64,000 nt of DNA, taken from positions 20,322 to 84,321 of the forward strand of contig CAYSDM010000013.1 in the NCBI GenBank assembly GCA_964429855.1, in the 5' to 3' direction. The notes below the pieces were generated by a model. That model did no database searches and was not told the origin of the DNA. It saw only the letters and a list, made by a program, of their open reading frames with translations. This document shows positions 8,795 through 17,881 of the stretch, piece after piece. Within the stretch, counting starts at the first letter, position 1, and the number at the start of each line of letters is the position of its first letter. Source of the DNA: CALLMM01 sp964429855 (GTDB lineage Bacteria > Armatimonadota > Chthonomonadetes > Chthonomonadales > CAJBBX01). Both the position numbers and the translations under genes were made by a program.

Positions 8795-10657
8795 ATGCCT
8801 CCTCTTCTATCCGTGTTCCGAAACGGGCTGGTGTGTGCGGTGGTTGCCGTTGCGCTGGCGTTTCTTCCCCTCACAAGCGTGACCTATATGGGGCTTTTCT
8901 ATCCTGAATCGGAGACACTGATACAGCAGCCTCCCCCTGCCGGAATTCCGATGCCGGAACCTCTGGTCTGGAACCCCCGTCTTATTGATCTGATCGAGCG
9001 CTTCGCTCAGCTTCCTCTGGCGGCGGTTCTTGGGCTGGAGATTGCTCTCTACTGTATCCTCATCTACACTTTGCTGCGGATTCTCAATCCCACCTTTCGG
9101 CTGACCACCGGCGTAGACTGGGATCAGACGGTGCTGACTCGCACCTATATGCACACCGCGCCCCTTATAAAAGCCTTCCTGATCGCCGTCACCGCCTTTA
9201 TTCCCGTCTTTCTCGTGCAGTTGATCCTGGGGCACATTGTCTTTGCGGGGATGCTTCGCTTCGGTCTGGTAGGAGCGATAATCTGGCTGCTCTTCAGTCG
9301 AAACGGCGTGGCGGGAGACTATGAGAGCGGTAACTACGAGTTTCCCCGACAGCGCAGAGAGCTTCTGAGTCTTCTGGGAAGAGGCGCGCTGTCCGGCATC
9401 GGAGTCATGTTCATTGTCTATGTCTCTTCTCTGTTAAGTCTGGATCGCCTGTTTCGGTTTGAACGCGCTCTTGGCAATGTGGGGCCGGAAAGCTGGTGGA
9501 TCATCACCGGTAACTTTCTGGGTATCTCTGCCCTGCTGGGGGTCGTCGGGTGTGGATTTGCCGTCGCTCTCGGCACTCCCTCCTATACCATCAAAATGCG
9601 CTTGATCGCTGTCATTCCCTCGCTCATCCTGCTGGCAGGAATCTGGTACTACTCTGGCAGATTGTATCCGCAGAGAATGCGTTCTCGTTTCGACTATCTT
9701 CCGCAGAGCAGTCAGACCGACGCGCAACGACTGGCAGCCATCACCGGTGTCAAGCAGTCACCTGCGGAACGCCAGACACTGCTGATAATCTCTCCACAAG
9801 GCGCGATGTCGCTGAATGTGGAGGTGTTAAGCGTTGGCGGACTGGATGCCGGAAAGGAATCATTCGACCGTATAGAAGATTTCCTGAAACGAAGGAACTT
9901 CCGGACGGCTTTAGCGAATGTCTCGTTTGAAACGCTCTACGATTCTGCTTCGCTTCGGTGGGATATCCCCGAACGCCTGCGGGTCATCACCACACGGCTG
10001 GAGAACCGTCCGGAGTGGGTCTATCAGCGTCTCTATATGGATGAGCTTTTCTCCATATCCAACCTGCCGGAAGCGCGGAGATATATAGAGATGCTGGAAG
10101 ATGAGACGAAGTTTGTCTGCCAGGATCGGGAAGCCATGGCTCTGGTCGGCGATGTTTTTGCCCGCTTTGGCGACCGCAACCGGGCACAGGAGTGGTATCG
10201 GCGGGCGCAGGTTCCGATTACCCGGATCGGAGAGGTTCTGAACGAAAAGACTCGCTTTGCTGAGGGAGTTGTCAGCGGAAGGCTGATGTTGGGAGATAGA
10301 CCCGTTTCGGAGGCAAAGGTTGGTCTAGTAGATCCGATCAGTCTTCGCAATCGCGCTTTGATGTTTCGCGACAGATATACGCTGCGATCCTTCTGGCTGC
10401 GAAATATCGCCGCTGCGTCGAAAACGGGGAAGGATGGTCGTTTCACGTTAAAGCATATCATATCGGGACGTTATATACTGGTGGTTCAGGTTCCGGGGGC
10501 AAACAATCGCGACTTTTTCAAGGGTTTCGCTATCGCGAACGTTCCTGCCGCTCCCATCGAGATAGATTTCAACGCTCCCCGTGCAGAACTGGGAGATATT
10601 CGAATCGTTCGATCCGGCTCGCAAAACAGCGGTATGAATGAACCAGATTCGCCATAA
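8795..10657 (+). CDS. Polytopic membrane protein with TPR-like and carboxypeptidase-regulatory-like C-terminal part
   Basis: I do not recognise a named family. The 620 residues start with about seven hydrophobic segments (roughly residues 8-290), including runs such as FIPVFLVQLILGHIVFAG. A soluble region follows: about residues 380-480 are helical with TPR-like spacing (EARRYIEMLED, ALVGDVFARFGDRNRAQEWY). About residues 490-600 look like a beta-sandwich regulatory domain, with GRLMLGDRPVSEAKVGL and the typical GKDGRFTLKHIISGRYILVV ending. Such Ig-like domains usually sit outside the membrane. It lies between moeA and a sugar oxidoreductase in the same direction, with a short gap. The ribosome site is weak (AGG about 14 bases upstream), so the start is less certain. 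Confidence 0.65.
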   Translation: MPPLLSVFRNGLVCAVVAVALAFLPLTSVTYMGLFYPESETLIQQPPPAGIPMPEPLVWNPRLIDLIERFAQLPLAAVLGLEIALYCILIYTLLRILNPTFRLTTGVDWDQTVLTRTYMHTAPLIKAFLIAVTAFIPVFLVQLILGHIVFAGMLRFGLVGAIIWLLFSRNGVAGDYESGNYEFPRQRRELLSLLGRGALSGIGVMFIVYVSSLLSLDRLFRFERALGNVGPESWWIITGNFLGISALLGVVGCGFAVALGTPSYTIKMRLIAVIPSLILLAGIWYYSGRLYPQRMRSRFDYLPQSSQTDAQRLAAITGVKQSPAERQTLLIISPQGAMSLNVEVLSVGGLDAGKESFDRIEDFLKRRNFRTALANVSFETLYDSASLRWDIPERLRVITTRLENRPEWVYQRLYMDELFSISNLPEARRYIEMLEDETKFVCQDREAMALVGDVFARFGDRNRAQEWYRRAQVPITRIGEVLNEKTRFAEGVVSGRLMLGDRPVSEAKVGLVDPISLRNRALMFRDRYTLRSFWLRNIAAASKTGKDGRFTLKHIISGRYILVVQVPGANNRDFFKGFAIANVPAAPIEIDFNAPRAELGDIRIVRSGSQNSGMNEPDSP

Positions 10658-10672
10658 GAAAGGAAGACGGAG

Positions 10673-11800
10673 ATGAGCGCGCCTCTCAAGATCGGCATTG
10701 TCGGGGCTGGGAGCATCGGAATTCGCGGCGCATTGGAGCACCTGGTGATGCCGGATGTCCATGATCGTGTCATCATGACAGCCGTTTGCGATAACGTGCC
10801 CGGACGCGCAAAAGCGGCTGCGGAAAAGTACGGTGTTCCTCAACACTTTGAGGATTACGAGAAGATGCTGGCGGAAGCCGATATAGACGCGGTGACTCTC
10901 GGCACGCCTATCGGCATTCATTATGATCAGGGTTTGAAAGCGATCCGAGCCGGAAAGCATGTCCACTTCAACAAGACGATGACCACCACTGTGGCGGAAG
11001 CGAATCATCTGATTGAGGAGGCGGCTAAGGCAGGCGTGAAGCTGGTAAGTTGCCCGGGAGAGATGATCCGCCCTCACAACCGACGAATCCGGGAGATGAT
11101 TCAGGATGGCATAATCGGCGATGTGGTCTGGGCAGCGGCGGGAGCCGCTTTCGGCAGCTATCACGAGAATGAGGGCGTCCGAAAAGGAGACGATGTTTTA
11201 ACAAATGTAGACCCCACCTGGTACTGGCAGAAAGCAGCCGGAGGCGGTCCGCTGTATGATATGACGGTCTATAGCCTGCACGCGCTGACGGGAATTCTCG
11301 GTCCGGCAAAAGCGGTCGCCGGAATGTCCGGCGTTCGGATCAAGGAGCGGGAATTCAAGGGGCAGAAGTTTGTTTGTGACGCACATGACAACTCGGTGAT
11401 GGTGCTGGATTTCGGAGACTCGCTGTTCGCATTTGTCTATGGAACAGCCGCCGGAAGCCTGACGCACGGGTTCGCGCCGACCTTCTTTGGCACGAAAGGC
11501 ACCATAGCCGGACTGAATTTGAACGGGCAGCCATTCGAGTATCCGGGCAGAGAGATCGCGCTTCAGGCGAGACAGGGCAATCAGGCGCTTCTGCCGCATG
11601 CCTTCGGAAAGCATGGGGAGATTGAAGAGACTCATGTCTACGAAGACATTATGCAGCTTGTGGATCTGGTGCTGGATGGCAAGCCGACTCCCTCCACTCC
11701 CGAACATGCCCGCCATGTAATTGAGATCATCGAAGGAGCATATCGTTCCGCAGAAACCGGCGAAACAGTGAAACTCCGCACGACGTTTGAGAGGATATAG
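10673..11800 (+). CDS. Gfo/Idh/MocA family oxidoreductase
   Basis: A 375-residue NAD(P)-dependent dehydrogenase-type protein. The N-terminal Rossmann motif is GIVGAGSIG (residues 8-16). A segment HVHFNKTMTTTVAEANHL stands where family members have the catalytic E-K-P motif, but reads N-K-T-M, so the usual EKP lysine context is altered (K is kept). The C-terminal alpha/beta domain contains GGGPLYDMTVYSLHAL, the region of the second conserved motif (usually G-G-x-x-x-D-x-G-x-H). A GGAG ribosome site directly precedes the ATG. It lies 15 bases after the membrane protein and ends at a strong terminator. The substrate is unknown; with the aldolases it suggests carbohydrate or cyclitol catabolism. 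Confidence 0.85.
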   Translation: MSAPLKIGIVGAGSIGIRGALEHLVMPDVHDRVIMTAVCDNVPGRAKAAAEKYGVPQHFEDYEKMLAEADIDAVTLGTPIGIHYDQGLKAIRAGKHVHFNKTMTTTVAEANHLIEEAAKAGVKLVSCPGEMIRPHNRRIREMIQDGIIGDVVWAAAGAAFGSYHENEGVRKGDDVLTNVDPTWYWQKAAGGGPLYDMTVYSLHALTGILGPAKAVAGMSGVRIKEREFKGQKFVCDAHDNSVMVLDFGDSLFAFVYGTAAGSLTHGFAPTFFGTKGTIAGLNLNGQPFEYPGREIALQARQGNQALLPHAFGKHGEIEETHVYEDIMQLVDLVLDGKPTPSTPEHARHVIEIIEGAYRSAETGETVKLRTTFERI

Positions 11801-11810
11801 AGCCGTCATG

Positions 11811-11848
11811 AAAAAACCGCTCCCCGTTTGGAAAGGGAGCGGTTTTTT
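11811..11848. terminator. Bidirectional intrinsic terminator
   Basis: A perfect 14-bp stem (11811-11824 with 11835-11848) with a 10-base loop. The outer six pairs are A:T, so both strands read a U tract after the GC-rich stem. It lies between the convergent oxidoreductase (plus) and efflux ATPase (minus) genes. Confidence 0.9.
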
Positions 11849-11857
11849 GCATTCAAT

Positions 11858-12664
11858 CTATGCGCCATGGGAGTGGGCTTTTGCGCCTTGCGGCGCGTGA
11901 GTTTTCTGCGGCGCTGGCTGCTCCGCGATCAGATCATCTTCCTGCGGCATTCTGGCGAGAATCTCCTCCGCATTCATGCGTTCTTTCACCAGTTCGTCGC
12001 TGACAAGATGACCGTCCTTGAATCGGATGATCCTCTTGGCATGGTTCGCGATATCCATTTCATGCGTAACCAGTACAATGGTCTTGCCCTGATCGTTTAG
12101 CTTCTGGAAAATCGCCATAATCTCTTCACCGGTGCGGGTGTCCAGGTTTCCGGTCGGCTCATCGCCGAAGATGATGGGAGGGTCGTTCACAAGCGCGCGC
12201 GCAATGGCGACACGCTGTTGTTGACCGCCGGACAACTCGTTAGGCTTATGATGTGACCGGTCTGCCAGCCCGACGATCTCCAGGCATCGTTTCGCCACCT
12301 GATCGCGATTTTTCGTGCCGTTATAGAGCATGGGCAGTTCCACATTATGCAGCGCTGACGTTCGAGGAAGAAGGTTGAATGTCTGGAATACAAATCCGAT
12401 CTTTTGATTTCGGATGTCGGCAAGCTGATTATCGTTGAGACGCGCCACTTCCACGCCGTCCAGCCGATAGGAACCCATCGTTGGTTTGTCCAGACATCCG
12501 ATCAGGTTCATGAAGGTGGATTTGCCGGAGCCGGAAGGACCCATGATCGCGACAAACTCCCCGTGATCTATCGTCAATGTGACGCCGCGAAGCGCTCGAA
12601 CCTCCATCTTGCCCATCCGATAGGTCTTAGCCAGATTCTCTACATATATCAACACCTCGGACAT
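11858..12664 (-). CDS. ABC transporter ATP-binding protein (LolD/MacB type)
   Basis: A 268-residue ATPase of the MacB/LolD/FtsE-like group. The Walker A motif GPSGSGKST is near residues 42-50, the signature LSGGQQQRVAIARAL near 143, and Walker B IIFGDEPTGNLD follows. The C-terminal tail after about residue 225 is longer than usual and ends in a His/Ala/Pro-rich stretch. A GAGGAG site precedes the ATG. It is the last gene of the minus-strand efflux operon and is separated from its probable permease partner (13395-14600) by a small secreted-protein gene. In E. coli MacB the ATPase and permease are one protein; here they are two. It should power export through the MacA/TolC-like proteins of the same operon. 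Confidence 0.88.
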   Translation of the reverse strand: MSEVLIYVENLAKTYRMGKMEVRALRGVTLTIDHGEFVAIMGPSGSGKSTFMNLIGCLDKPTMGSYRLDGVEVARLNDNQLADIRNQKIGFVFQTFNLLPRTSALHNVELPMLYNGTKNRDQVAKRCLEIVGLADRSHHKPNELSGGQQQRVAIARALVNDPPIIFGDEPTGNLDTRTGEEIMAIFQKLNDQGKTIVLVTHEMDIANHAKRIIRFKDGHLVSDELVKERMNAEEILARMPQEDDLIAEQPAPQKTHAPQGAKAHSHGA

Positions 12665-12756
12665 ACTCGTCTATTTCTCCTCTAGTCGGCGCTAAGTGGA
12701 ACCGGTGGAGGACAGGGAGAAGAGCCTCCCTGTCCCTTCTACCTACAATACGAAGA

Positions 12757-13344
12757 TTAGCGCGCCCGGTCTTCAAGCAATTTCATCAATTCGTTCATGC
12801 GCTGAGTCGCCATCGGACGAAACTGCTCGAAGGGAAGGGAAGCCGGGTTCAACGGATTGTACTCTTTCGGATCCGGGAACTTGCTGAAATCGAACTGTCC
12901 CGGTCGGCGCTGTCCACCACCGCCCGCGCCGCCTCCGCCGCCACCCCCGGCACGCCCGCCGAAGCCGCGTCCTCCGCGCATCATGTTCGGCGCGGTAGCA
13001 ACCTTCTTCACCTGATCCAGGGTCAACGGCTTATTGAGCGCCTTGTTCACCTGACCCGCCTGTTCATTCGTCATGACAGGGCGGTTGCGCCAGGGCTTAA
13101 TGACAGCAAGAATCTGTTTTGCTTGATCTTTTGTCAATCGGGTGGTGGGATATTTCTCCATCTCATTTATCCCGGCAAGCGTCTGCTGAAGGTACTCGAA
13201 GTTCTTGTGAGTCTCACGGAACTTCTGCCAGGCGCGCATCTTCGCCTGTACTTCCGGCGGCATGTTGCCAAACTGCGCCATCGCCGCAGGAGCGAGAAGC
13301 GCAAACGCGACAACCGGCAGCAAGAGTTTAACCAGCTTTCTCAA
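12757..13344 (-). CDS. Small secreted Gly-rich protein of the MacAB-like efflux operon
   Basis: Not recognised as a named family. Starting at TTG 13344 (AGGAG 8 bases before it) gives 195 residues with a clean signal peptide ending AAMAQ. Residues about 30-125 are helical, with two similar units containing LTKDQAKQILAVIKPW and MTNEQAGQVNKALNKPLTLDQVK, as if duplicated. A glycine-rich linker follows (about residues 129-150, long runs of Gly). The C-terminus is helical (MATQRMNELMKLLEDRAR). A longer start at TTG 13386 is possible but breaks the signal peptide layout. It lies between the permease and ATPase genes of the efflux operon, so a periplasmic accessory or stress-sensing role (Spy/CpxP-like) is a guess from context only. 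Confidence 0.65.
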   Translation of the reverse strand: MRKLVKLLLPVVAFALLAPAAMAQFGNMPPEVQAKMRAWQKFRETHKNFEYLQQTLAGINEMEKYPTTRLTKDQAKQILAVIKPWRNRPVMTNEQAGQVNKALNKPLTLDQVKKVATAPNMMRGGRGFGGRAGGGGGGGAGGGGQRRPGQFDFSKFPDPKEYNPLNPASLPFEQFRPMATQRMNELMKLLEDRAR

Positions 13345-13394
13345 AGTTGTTTTCTCCTTTATCCAGTGTGATTCTAGAAGAGTCAAAGCGTCAT

Positions 13395-14600
13395 CTACTC
13401 GTAGCGTAAAGCCTCAATCGGATTGAGCTTTGAGGCTTTCAGAGCAGGATAGAATCCGAAAAATATCCCCACCAGCGCCGAAAAGCTGAACGCCAGCGCG
13501 ACCGATTCCATCGAACGGATGATTTTCCAGTTATTGATGGAGCCGACCAGTTCTGACCCGACAATGCCGAAGATCACGCCGATCACTCCTCCGGTCAGTG
13601 ATAGAAAGACCGCCTCCAGAAGGAACTGTGTCAGTATGTTTCGACGCTTTGCTCCGATAGCTTTGCGAATTCCGATTTCGCGGGTTCTCTCTGTGACGGA
13701 GACCAGCATAATGTTCATAATGCCGATTCCTCCGACAAGCAGCGAGACAACCGCCAGATAGATAATCAGCTTGGAGAAAGTATCCTGCTGTTCATTCTGC
13801 GCCTGCGCAAAGTCCGCCTGATTGAAGATGATGAAGTCAGCGTTTCCGCCGGTCGGTATATTGTGCATCCGACGCAGAATCTGATCCACCTCATCATTGG
13901 CTTTATCCATCAATGCTTCCGAGCGCGCCTGAATCGTAATGGAACTGATGTTTTCCATCCCGAAGAGGCGGCGCATGGCGGTTGTCACCGGGACATAGAC
14001 GGCGTCGTCGGGGTTGCGAAATCCCATACCGCCTTTTTCCCGGAAGACTCCGATGACCTGGAAACTCTGACCACTGATACGGATGGTTTTATTGATCGGA
14101 GACGCTCGGTCGAACAGATCTTTCGCGGTGGTAGAACCCAGTACTACCACGCGACGCAGCGATTTTACCTCCTGCGCGTTGAAGTACCTGCCCTCCCGAA
14201 TCACATGATTTGCGATAGGAGGATACTCTTCGCCCGTGCCCTGAACCTGAACGTTCGTATTCTTATTCTGGTACTTAACCTGCGCGTTACGCTGAACGCC
14301 GGGCGATACGCGGGATACGGAGGGAGCGCCGCGTCGGATGGCATCGGCGTCTCGCAGCTTCATAGTATTGATGGAACCGAAGCCGAAATTGATGCCTCCG
14401 CGACGCTGCTGCCCCGGTACGGCGGTTAAGACGTTGGTTCCCAGTCTTCGAATGCTCTCTGCGGCTGCCTCCCGCGATCCCTGTCCGATGGCGATGGCGA
14501 TAATCACCGCGCCAACGCCGATAATGACGCCCAGCATAGTCAGGAAAGAGCGAAGTTTATTCGCGCCCAGTCCTCGTAGTGCCATCAAGATGGTAAGCAT
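13395..14600 (-). CDS. MacB-like ABC transporter permease (FtsX domain)
   Basis: 401 residues with the MacB_PCD/FtsX layout. One membrane helix is near residues 16-40 (SFLTMLGVIIGVGAVIIAIA), then a long periplasmic domain to about residue 275, then three membrane helices. The conserved MLVSVTERTREIGIRKAIGAKR segment lies between the second and third helices. The C-terminus PALKASKLNPIEALRYE is a family hallmark. The protein lacks a fused ATPase, which is encoded separately downstream. It lies 87 bases after the adaptor gene. The role is mechanotransmission-type export of a drug, peptide or lipid from the periplasm with MacA- and TolC-like partners. Confidence 0.9.
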   Translation of the reverse strand: MLTILMALRGLGANKLRSFLTMLGVIIGVGAVIIAIAIGQGSREAAAESIRRLGTNVLTAVPGQQRRGGINFGFGSINTMKLRDADAIRRGAPSVSRVSPGVQRNAQVKYQNKNTNVQVQGTGEEYPPIANHVIREGRYFNAQEVKSLRRVVVLGSTTAKDLFDRASPINKTIRISGQSFQVIGVFREKGGMGFRNPDDAVYVPVTTAMRRLFGMENISSITIQARSEALMDKANDEVDQILRRMHNIPTGGNADFIIFNQADFAQAQNEQQDTFSKLIIYLAVVSLLVGGIGIMNIMLVSVTERTREIGIRKAIGAKRRNILTQFLLEAVFLSLTGGVIGVIFGIVGSELVGSINNWKIIRSMESVALAFSFSALVGIFFGFYPALKASKLNPIEALRYE

Positions 14601-14687
14601 AGGCTGTTTCTCCGGCGGTTAACTGATGGAGAAGGCTGCGGGCAGGGATAGGTCATCTCCCGCAGCCCTCGCACCAGAATACAAGCG

Positions 14688-16472
14688 TTATCGCCGACCT
14701 CCTCCTCCGCCCATGCGTGGAATGCCGCCGCCTCCGAAGGGACTGCCTGCGGTCTGTGGAACGGGTTCGATCTTGGTGGTGATGATTCGTTCACCCTCTT
14801 TCAGTCCTTCGATGACTTCCACCGAATCGTTGCCTTCCAACTCCGTCTGGACATCTCTGCGAACCGCATTTACATCCACAAGGGTATCGGGATCAGGCTG
14901 CCCGCCGGATGCGGGATCAACCGGGGCCGGTTTCCCGCCGTTTGCGATCTCCACAAACTTGCCCTTGTCATCTGTGCGAATCGCTTCCGTCGGTACGTTA
15001 ATCACATCCTCTTTCTTATTGATCACGAACTCGCAGGTTGCGTTCATGCCCGGCTTGAGCAGGCGGTACGTCGGGGCAGAGTTGTCAATCTCCACGCGCA
15101 CCGGAATAGAGGTTACATTCTGCTCGACGATCGCCTGCGGATCAATGCGTGTCACTTTCCCCTCGAAAGGCACGCCGGGATATGCGTCCACTGCCACATC
15201 CACCGTCTGTCCGACATCTACATTGGCGATATCGGTCTCATCCACCTTGACATCAATGTACATCCGGGTGATGTCACCAAGCTGAAGGATGTTATTTCCG
15301 GTCGCGGCAAAGGAGAGAGCAGAGGAGATGATCGTTCCTTCCTCTACATATTTCTGAAGGACGATGCCATCATTGGGAGCGCGTACCGTCGCCTGAGCGC
15401 GAGTGACCTGCGCGTTGGTCAGGTTCGCTTGCGCGCGCTTTTTGGACGCCTCCGCCTGCAGAATATCGTACTGGCGAATGCGCACATTCATCATATTCGC
15501 TTTCGCAAGATCGAGCGCTTTCTCTGCATTGGCAACCTGCTGCTGTGCCTGCTTGTAGGCTGCTTCCGCTTCTCGATAGGAGCTTTCACGAATCTCAACA
15601 TCCACCGCGTTGGCTTCTGCGGTCTGCTTCTGCGCAAGGGCCTGATCTACCCGCGCCTGCGCCGCCTCTTCCGCCATCCTCTGCTGTTCGTCCAGCGTCT
15701 CCATCTTCTTGCGCGCCGCGTCTACCTGCGCTTTCTGAACTTCATAGCTGGCTTGCGCCTGATCCACAACCTGTTGGGAGACGAAGCCTTTCTCCATCAG
15801 GGTCTTCTGACGGTTAAGATTCGCTTCGGCATTGCGCATATTGGCCATCGCCTGATCGAGCGAAGCCTGCGCTGTGGCGCGCTCCTGCGGATTGGAGGCG
15901 AATTTTAGCTGATTGAGCTGCTTCAGGGCATTTTGATAGTTTGCGCTGGCATTGGCAACCGATGCCGAAGTGAGTGACGGTTGCACGTTTTTCTGTTTAA
16001 GAGCGGTGTCGCGACGCGCTTTTGACGCCTCCAGGCTGGCTTTTGCGGAGGCAAGCTGCGTCTGCGCGGTCTGAACATTTAGTTCGCTCTGACGCACCTG
16101 AAGTTCATAGGTGGTACGATTCTGATCCTGCCGGGCGGCGGCGGAGTTCACATCCGCCAGGGCGGTATCCACGTTCAGTTGTGTATCCGCCGGATCAATC
16201 TCTGCCAGAATCTGATCTCTTCTGACTTCATCGCCCACCTCGACATTCATCTTGATGACGCGACCGCCTGCTTTGGACTTAATGTCAACGACCTTCCAGG
16301 GCTTGAGCGTCCCTGTCGCGGAGACAGTTTTCTTGACGAGTCCACGTTCAACGGTCGCCACCTTGAACTGTGTCTTTTCCTGTGGCGTGGCAGCTCGCAG
16401 ACGCTTCTGCGCATAGAATCCGCCAACGCCTACCACCAGAATCACAATGATTATCACAATGGCGCGTTTCAT
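14688..16472 (-). CDS. MacA/HlyD-type periplasmic adaptor with very long coiled coil
   Basis: A 594-residue membrane-fusion protein. It has an N-terminal anchor (residues 3-23), a first lipoyl half (about 55-80, GRVIKMNVEVGDEVRRDQIL), and then a very long Ala/Gln/Lys-rich coiled coil from about residue 95 to 345. The second lipoyl half reads APNDGIVLQKYVEEGTII. Beta-barrel and membrane-proximal domains follow, and a Gly/Arg-rich tail. E. coli MacA has about 370 residues; the extra length is mostly in the coiled coil. The ATG overlaps the TGA of the TolC-like gene by 4 bases (ATGA), implying translational coupling. The Gly-rich tail has a composition like that of the small secreted protein in the same operon. 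Confidence 0.9.
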   Translation of the reverse strand: MKRAIVIIIVILVVGVGGFYAQKRLRAATPQEKTQFKVATVERGLVKKTVSATGTLKPWKVVDIKSKAGGRVIKMNVEVGDEVRRDQILAEIDPADTQLNVDTALADVNSAAARQDQNRTTYELQVRQSELNVQTAQTQLASAKASLEASKARRDTALKQKNVQPSLTSASVANASANYQNALKQLNQLKFASNPQERATAQASLDQAMANMRNAEANLNRQKTLMEKGFVSQQVVDQAQASYEVQKAQVDAARKKMETLDEQQRMAEEAAQARVDQALAQKQTAEANAVDVEIRESSYREAEAAYKQAQQQVANAEKALDLAKANMMNVRIRQYDILQAEASKKRAQANLTNAQVTRAQATVRAPNDGIVLQKYVEEGTIISSALSFAATGNNILQLGDITRMYIDVKVDETDIANVDVGQTVDVAVDAYPGVPFEGKVTRIDPQAIVEQNVTSIPVRVEIDNSAPTYRLLKPGMNATCEFVINKKEDVINVPTEAIRTDDKGKFVEIANGGKPAPVDPASGGQPDPDTLVDVNAVRRDVQTELEGNDSVEVIEGLKEGERIITTKIEPVPQTAGSPFGGGGIPRMGGGGGRR

Positions 16473-17836
16473 CTGATCTTCCCTTCTGCAAGATAGCGAT
16501 CGTTGTTGCCTGTGGCGCGTTTTAAACGCGCATCCGCGATATAGAAATCAAAGATTGCCTGCACCGCGTTCGTCTCTGCCGTCACGAGTTGAGTCTGAGC
16601 GGTGATGACATCCAGAATATTTCCGGCGCCCTCTTTCTGCGCTTCGCTGGCTGCTTCATAGTTTTCCCGTGCCGCGCGAAGCGCCGCCTCCGAGGCTTCG
16701 ATGCGGAGCCTGGCCTCTTCCCGCAACAGGTACGCCTGTTCAACTTCCAGTTGAATTTCCTGTCGGGTTAGTTCCAACTGCTGCTGAGACTGCTCAAGAG
16801 AGGCTTTTGCCTGACGCACCTGAGAACGAGTCAGTCCGGCGTCAAAGAGAGGATATGAAAAAGTTGTGATGAAGGAGCGGTTTTCGCCCCGATCCGGGTC
16901 AAAACGGTAGCCCTGGGTCAGGTTCGCCTCTATGAGCAGACCCGCATTGATATTGGCGATCTTAACGCTGTGCTTGTTGGCTTCGATCGAGATCAGGTCG
17001 CTCTTGTAGTCGGGTCGTCTGTCAAAGGCGAGTTTGATATAGTCGGCTGCAGAAAGGGTATCCGGCTGCATGGAGGGCTTATCCATCGGCGTATCGGGGG
17101 TGAGAATCGGCGCGCTGGTCAGAATACCCATCGCATTTTTCAGGGTCACCTGCGCAATCTGAACATCATTGCGCGCCTGACTCAGACGAACCTGCGCATT
17201 ATCCAGGTCCGCCTGCGCCTGAAAAATGTCCTTGCGCGGGGAGGTGCCAACCTCTACCGAAGCTTTTGTGAACTCAAGGGTCGTCTTCGCCCGATCAACG
17301 CTTGCCAGTTCGACCTTCACCAGTTCCTTTCGCCGTAATAAGTCCAGATAAGCGTTGGTTACATTGAGAATGATTCTCTGGCGCGTGTCCAGCATATTGT
17401 ACTCGGTGGAGCGAAGCAGCTTTTTGCTCTGCGCCACATTCTCTTCTCGCTTACCCATATCGTATATGAGCTGACGAAGCTGAATCTGAGTCACATCGCT
17501 TTCGCTGTTGATGGTGCGCGAATTAGCGCGGCTGGTCTGATTGTTATAGGTGTAACTCGGTTCGATCTGCGGATAGAAGCTCGATTCCGCCTGAGTTACA
17601 CGCGCTTTCGATGAGGTGATCTGACTTTTAGCGATGAAGATCTGTGGCTGGTTGTAGAGCGCTATCTGAATTGCCTGATCCAGCGTTAGCGGAGCGGAAA
17701 GATCCATGGAACGGGTCTGACTGCCTTTGCCGGGCTGATCTTGCGCCTTCACCCCTGCAGGAAGAAGAACCGTTAACACGACCAGTATACAGAATTTACT
17801 TGTCAGGGGCAGTGTGTTTTTAGCAGAGGGACACAT
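16469..17836 (-). CDS. TolC-family outer membrane efflux channel
   Basis: A 455-residue outer membrane efflux protein with a signal peptide (ILVVLTVLLPAGVKAQ). It shows the internal duplication of TolC: two blocks with L-x-x-A-x-x-x-A-L-x-x-N start (LTLDQAIQIALYNQP near residue 50) and two long helical hairpins rich in Gln and Ala. I chose ATG 17836; a GTG at 17848 would place the GAGGAG site only 2 bases away. It ends overlapping the adaptor start. It forms the outer-membrane exit duct for the MacAB-like exporter and is preceded by the MarR gene 45 bases upstream. Confidence 0.88.
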   Translation of the reverse strand: MCPSAKNTLPLTSKFCILVVLTVLLPAGVKAQDQPGKGSQTRSMDLSAPLTLDQAIQIALYNQPQIFIAKSQITSSKARVTQAESSFYPQIEPSYTYNNQTSRANSRTINSESDVTQIQLRQLIYDMGKREENVAQSKKLLRSTEYNMLDTRQRIILNVTNAYLDLLRRKELVKVELASVDRAKTTLEFTKASVEVGTSPRKDIFQAQADLDNAQVRLSQARNDVQIAQVTLKNAMGILTSAPILTPDTPMDKPSMQPDTLSAADYIKLAFDRRPDYKSDLISIEANKHSVKIANINAGLLIEANLTQGYRFDPDRGENRSFITTFSYPLFDAGLTRSQVRQAKASLEQSQQQLELTRQEIQLEVEQAYLLREEARLRIEASEAALRAARENYEAASEAQKEGAGNILDVITAQTQLVTAETNAVQAIFDFYIADARLKRATGNNDRYLAEGKIR

Positions 17837-17881
17837 AGCAACTGGCACGGCTCCTCTCTCGATGATGGTTTTCTTCTGTGT

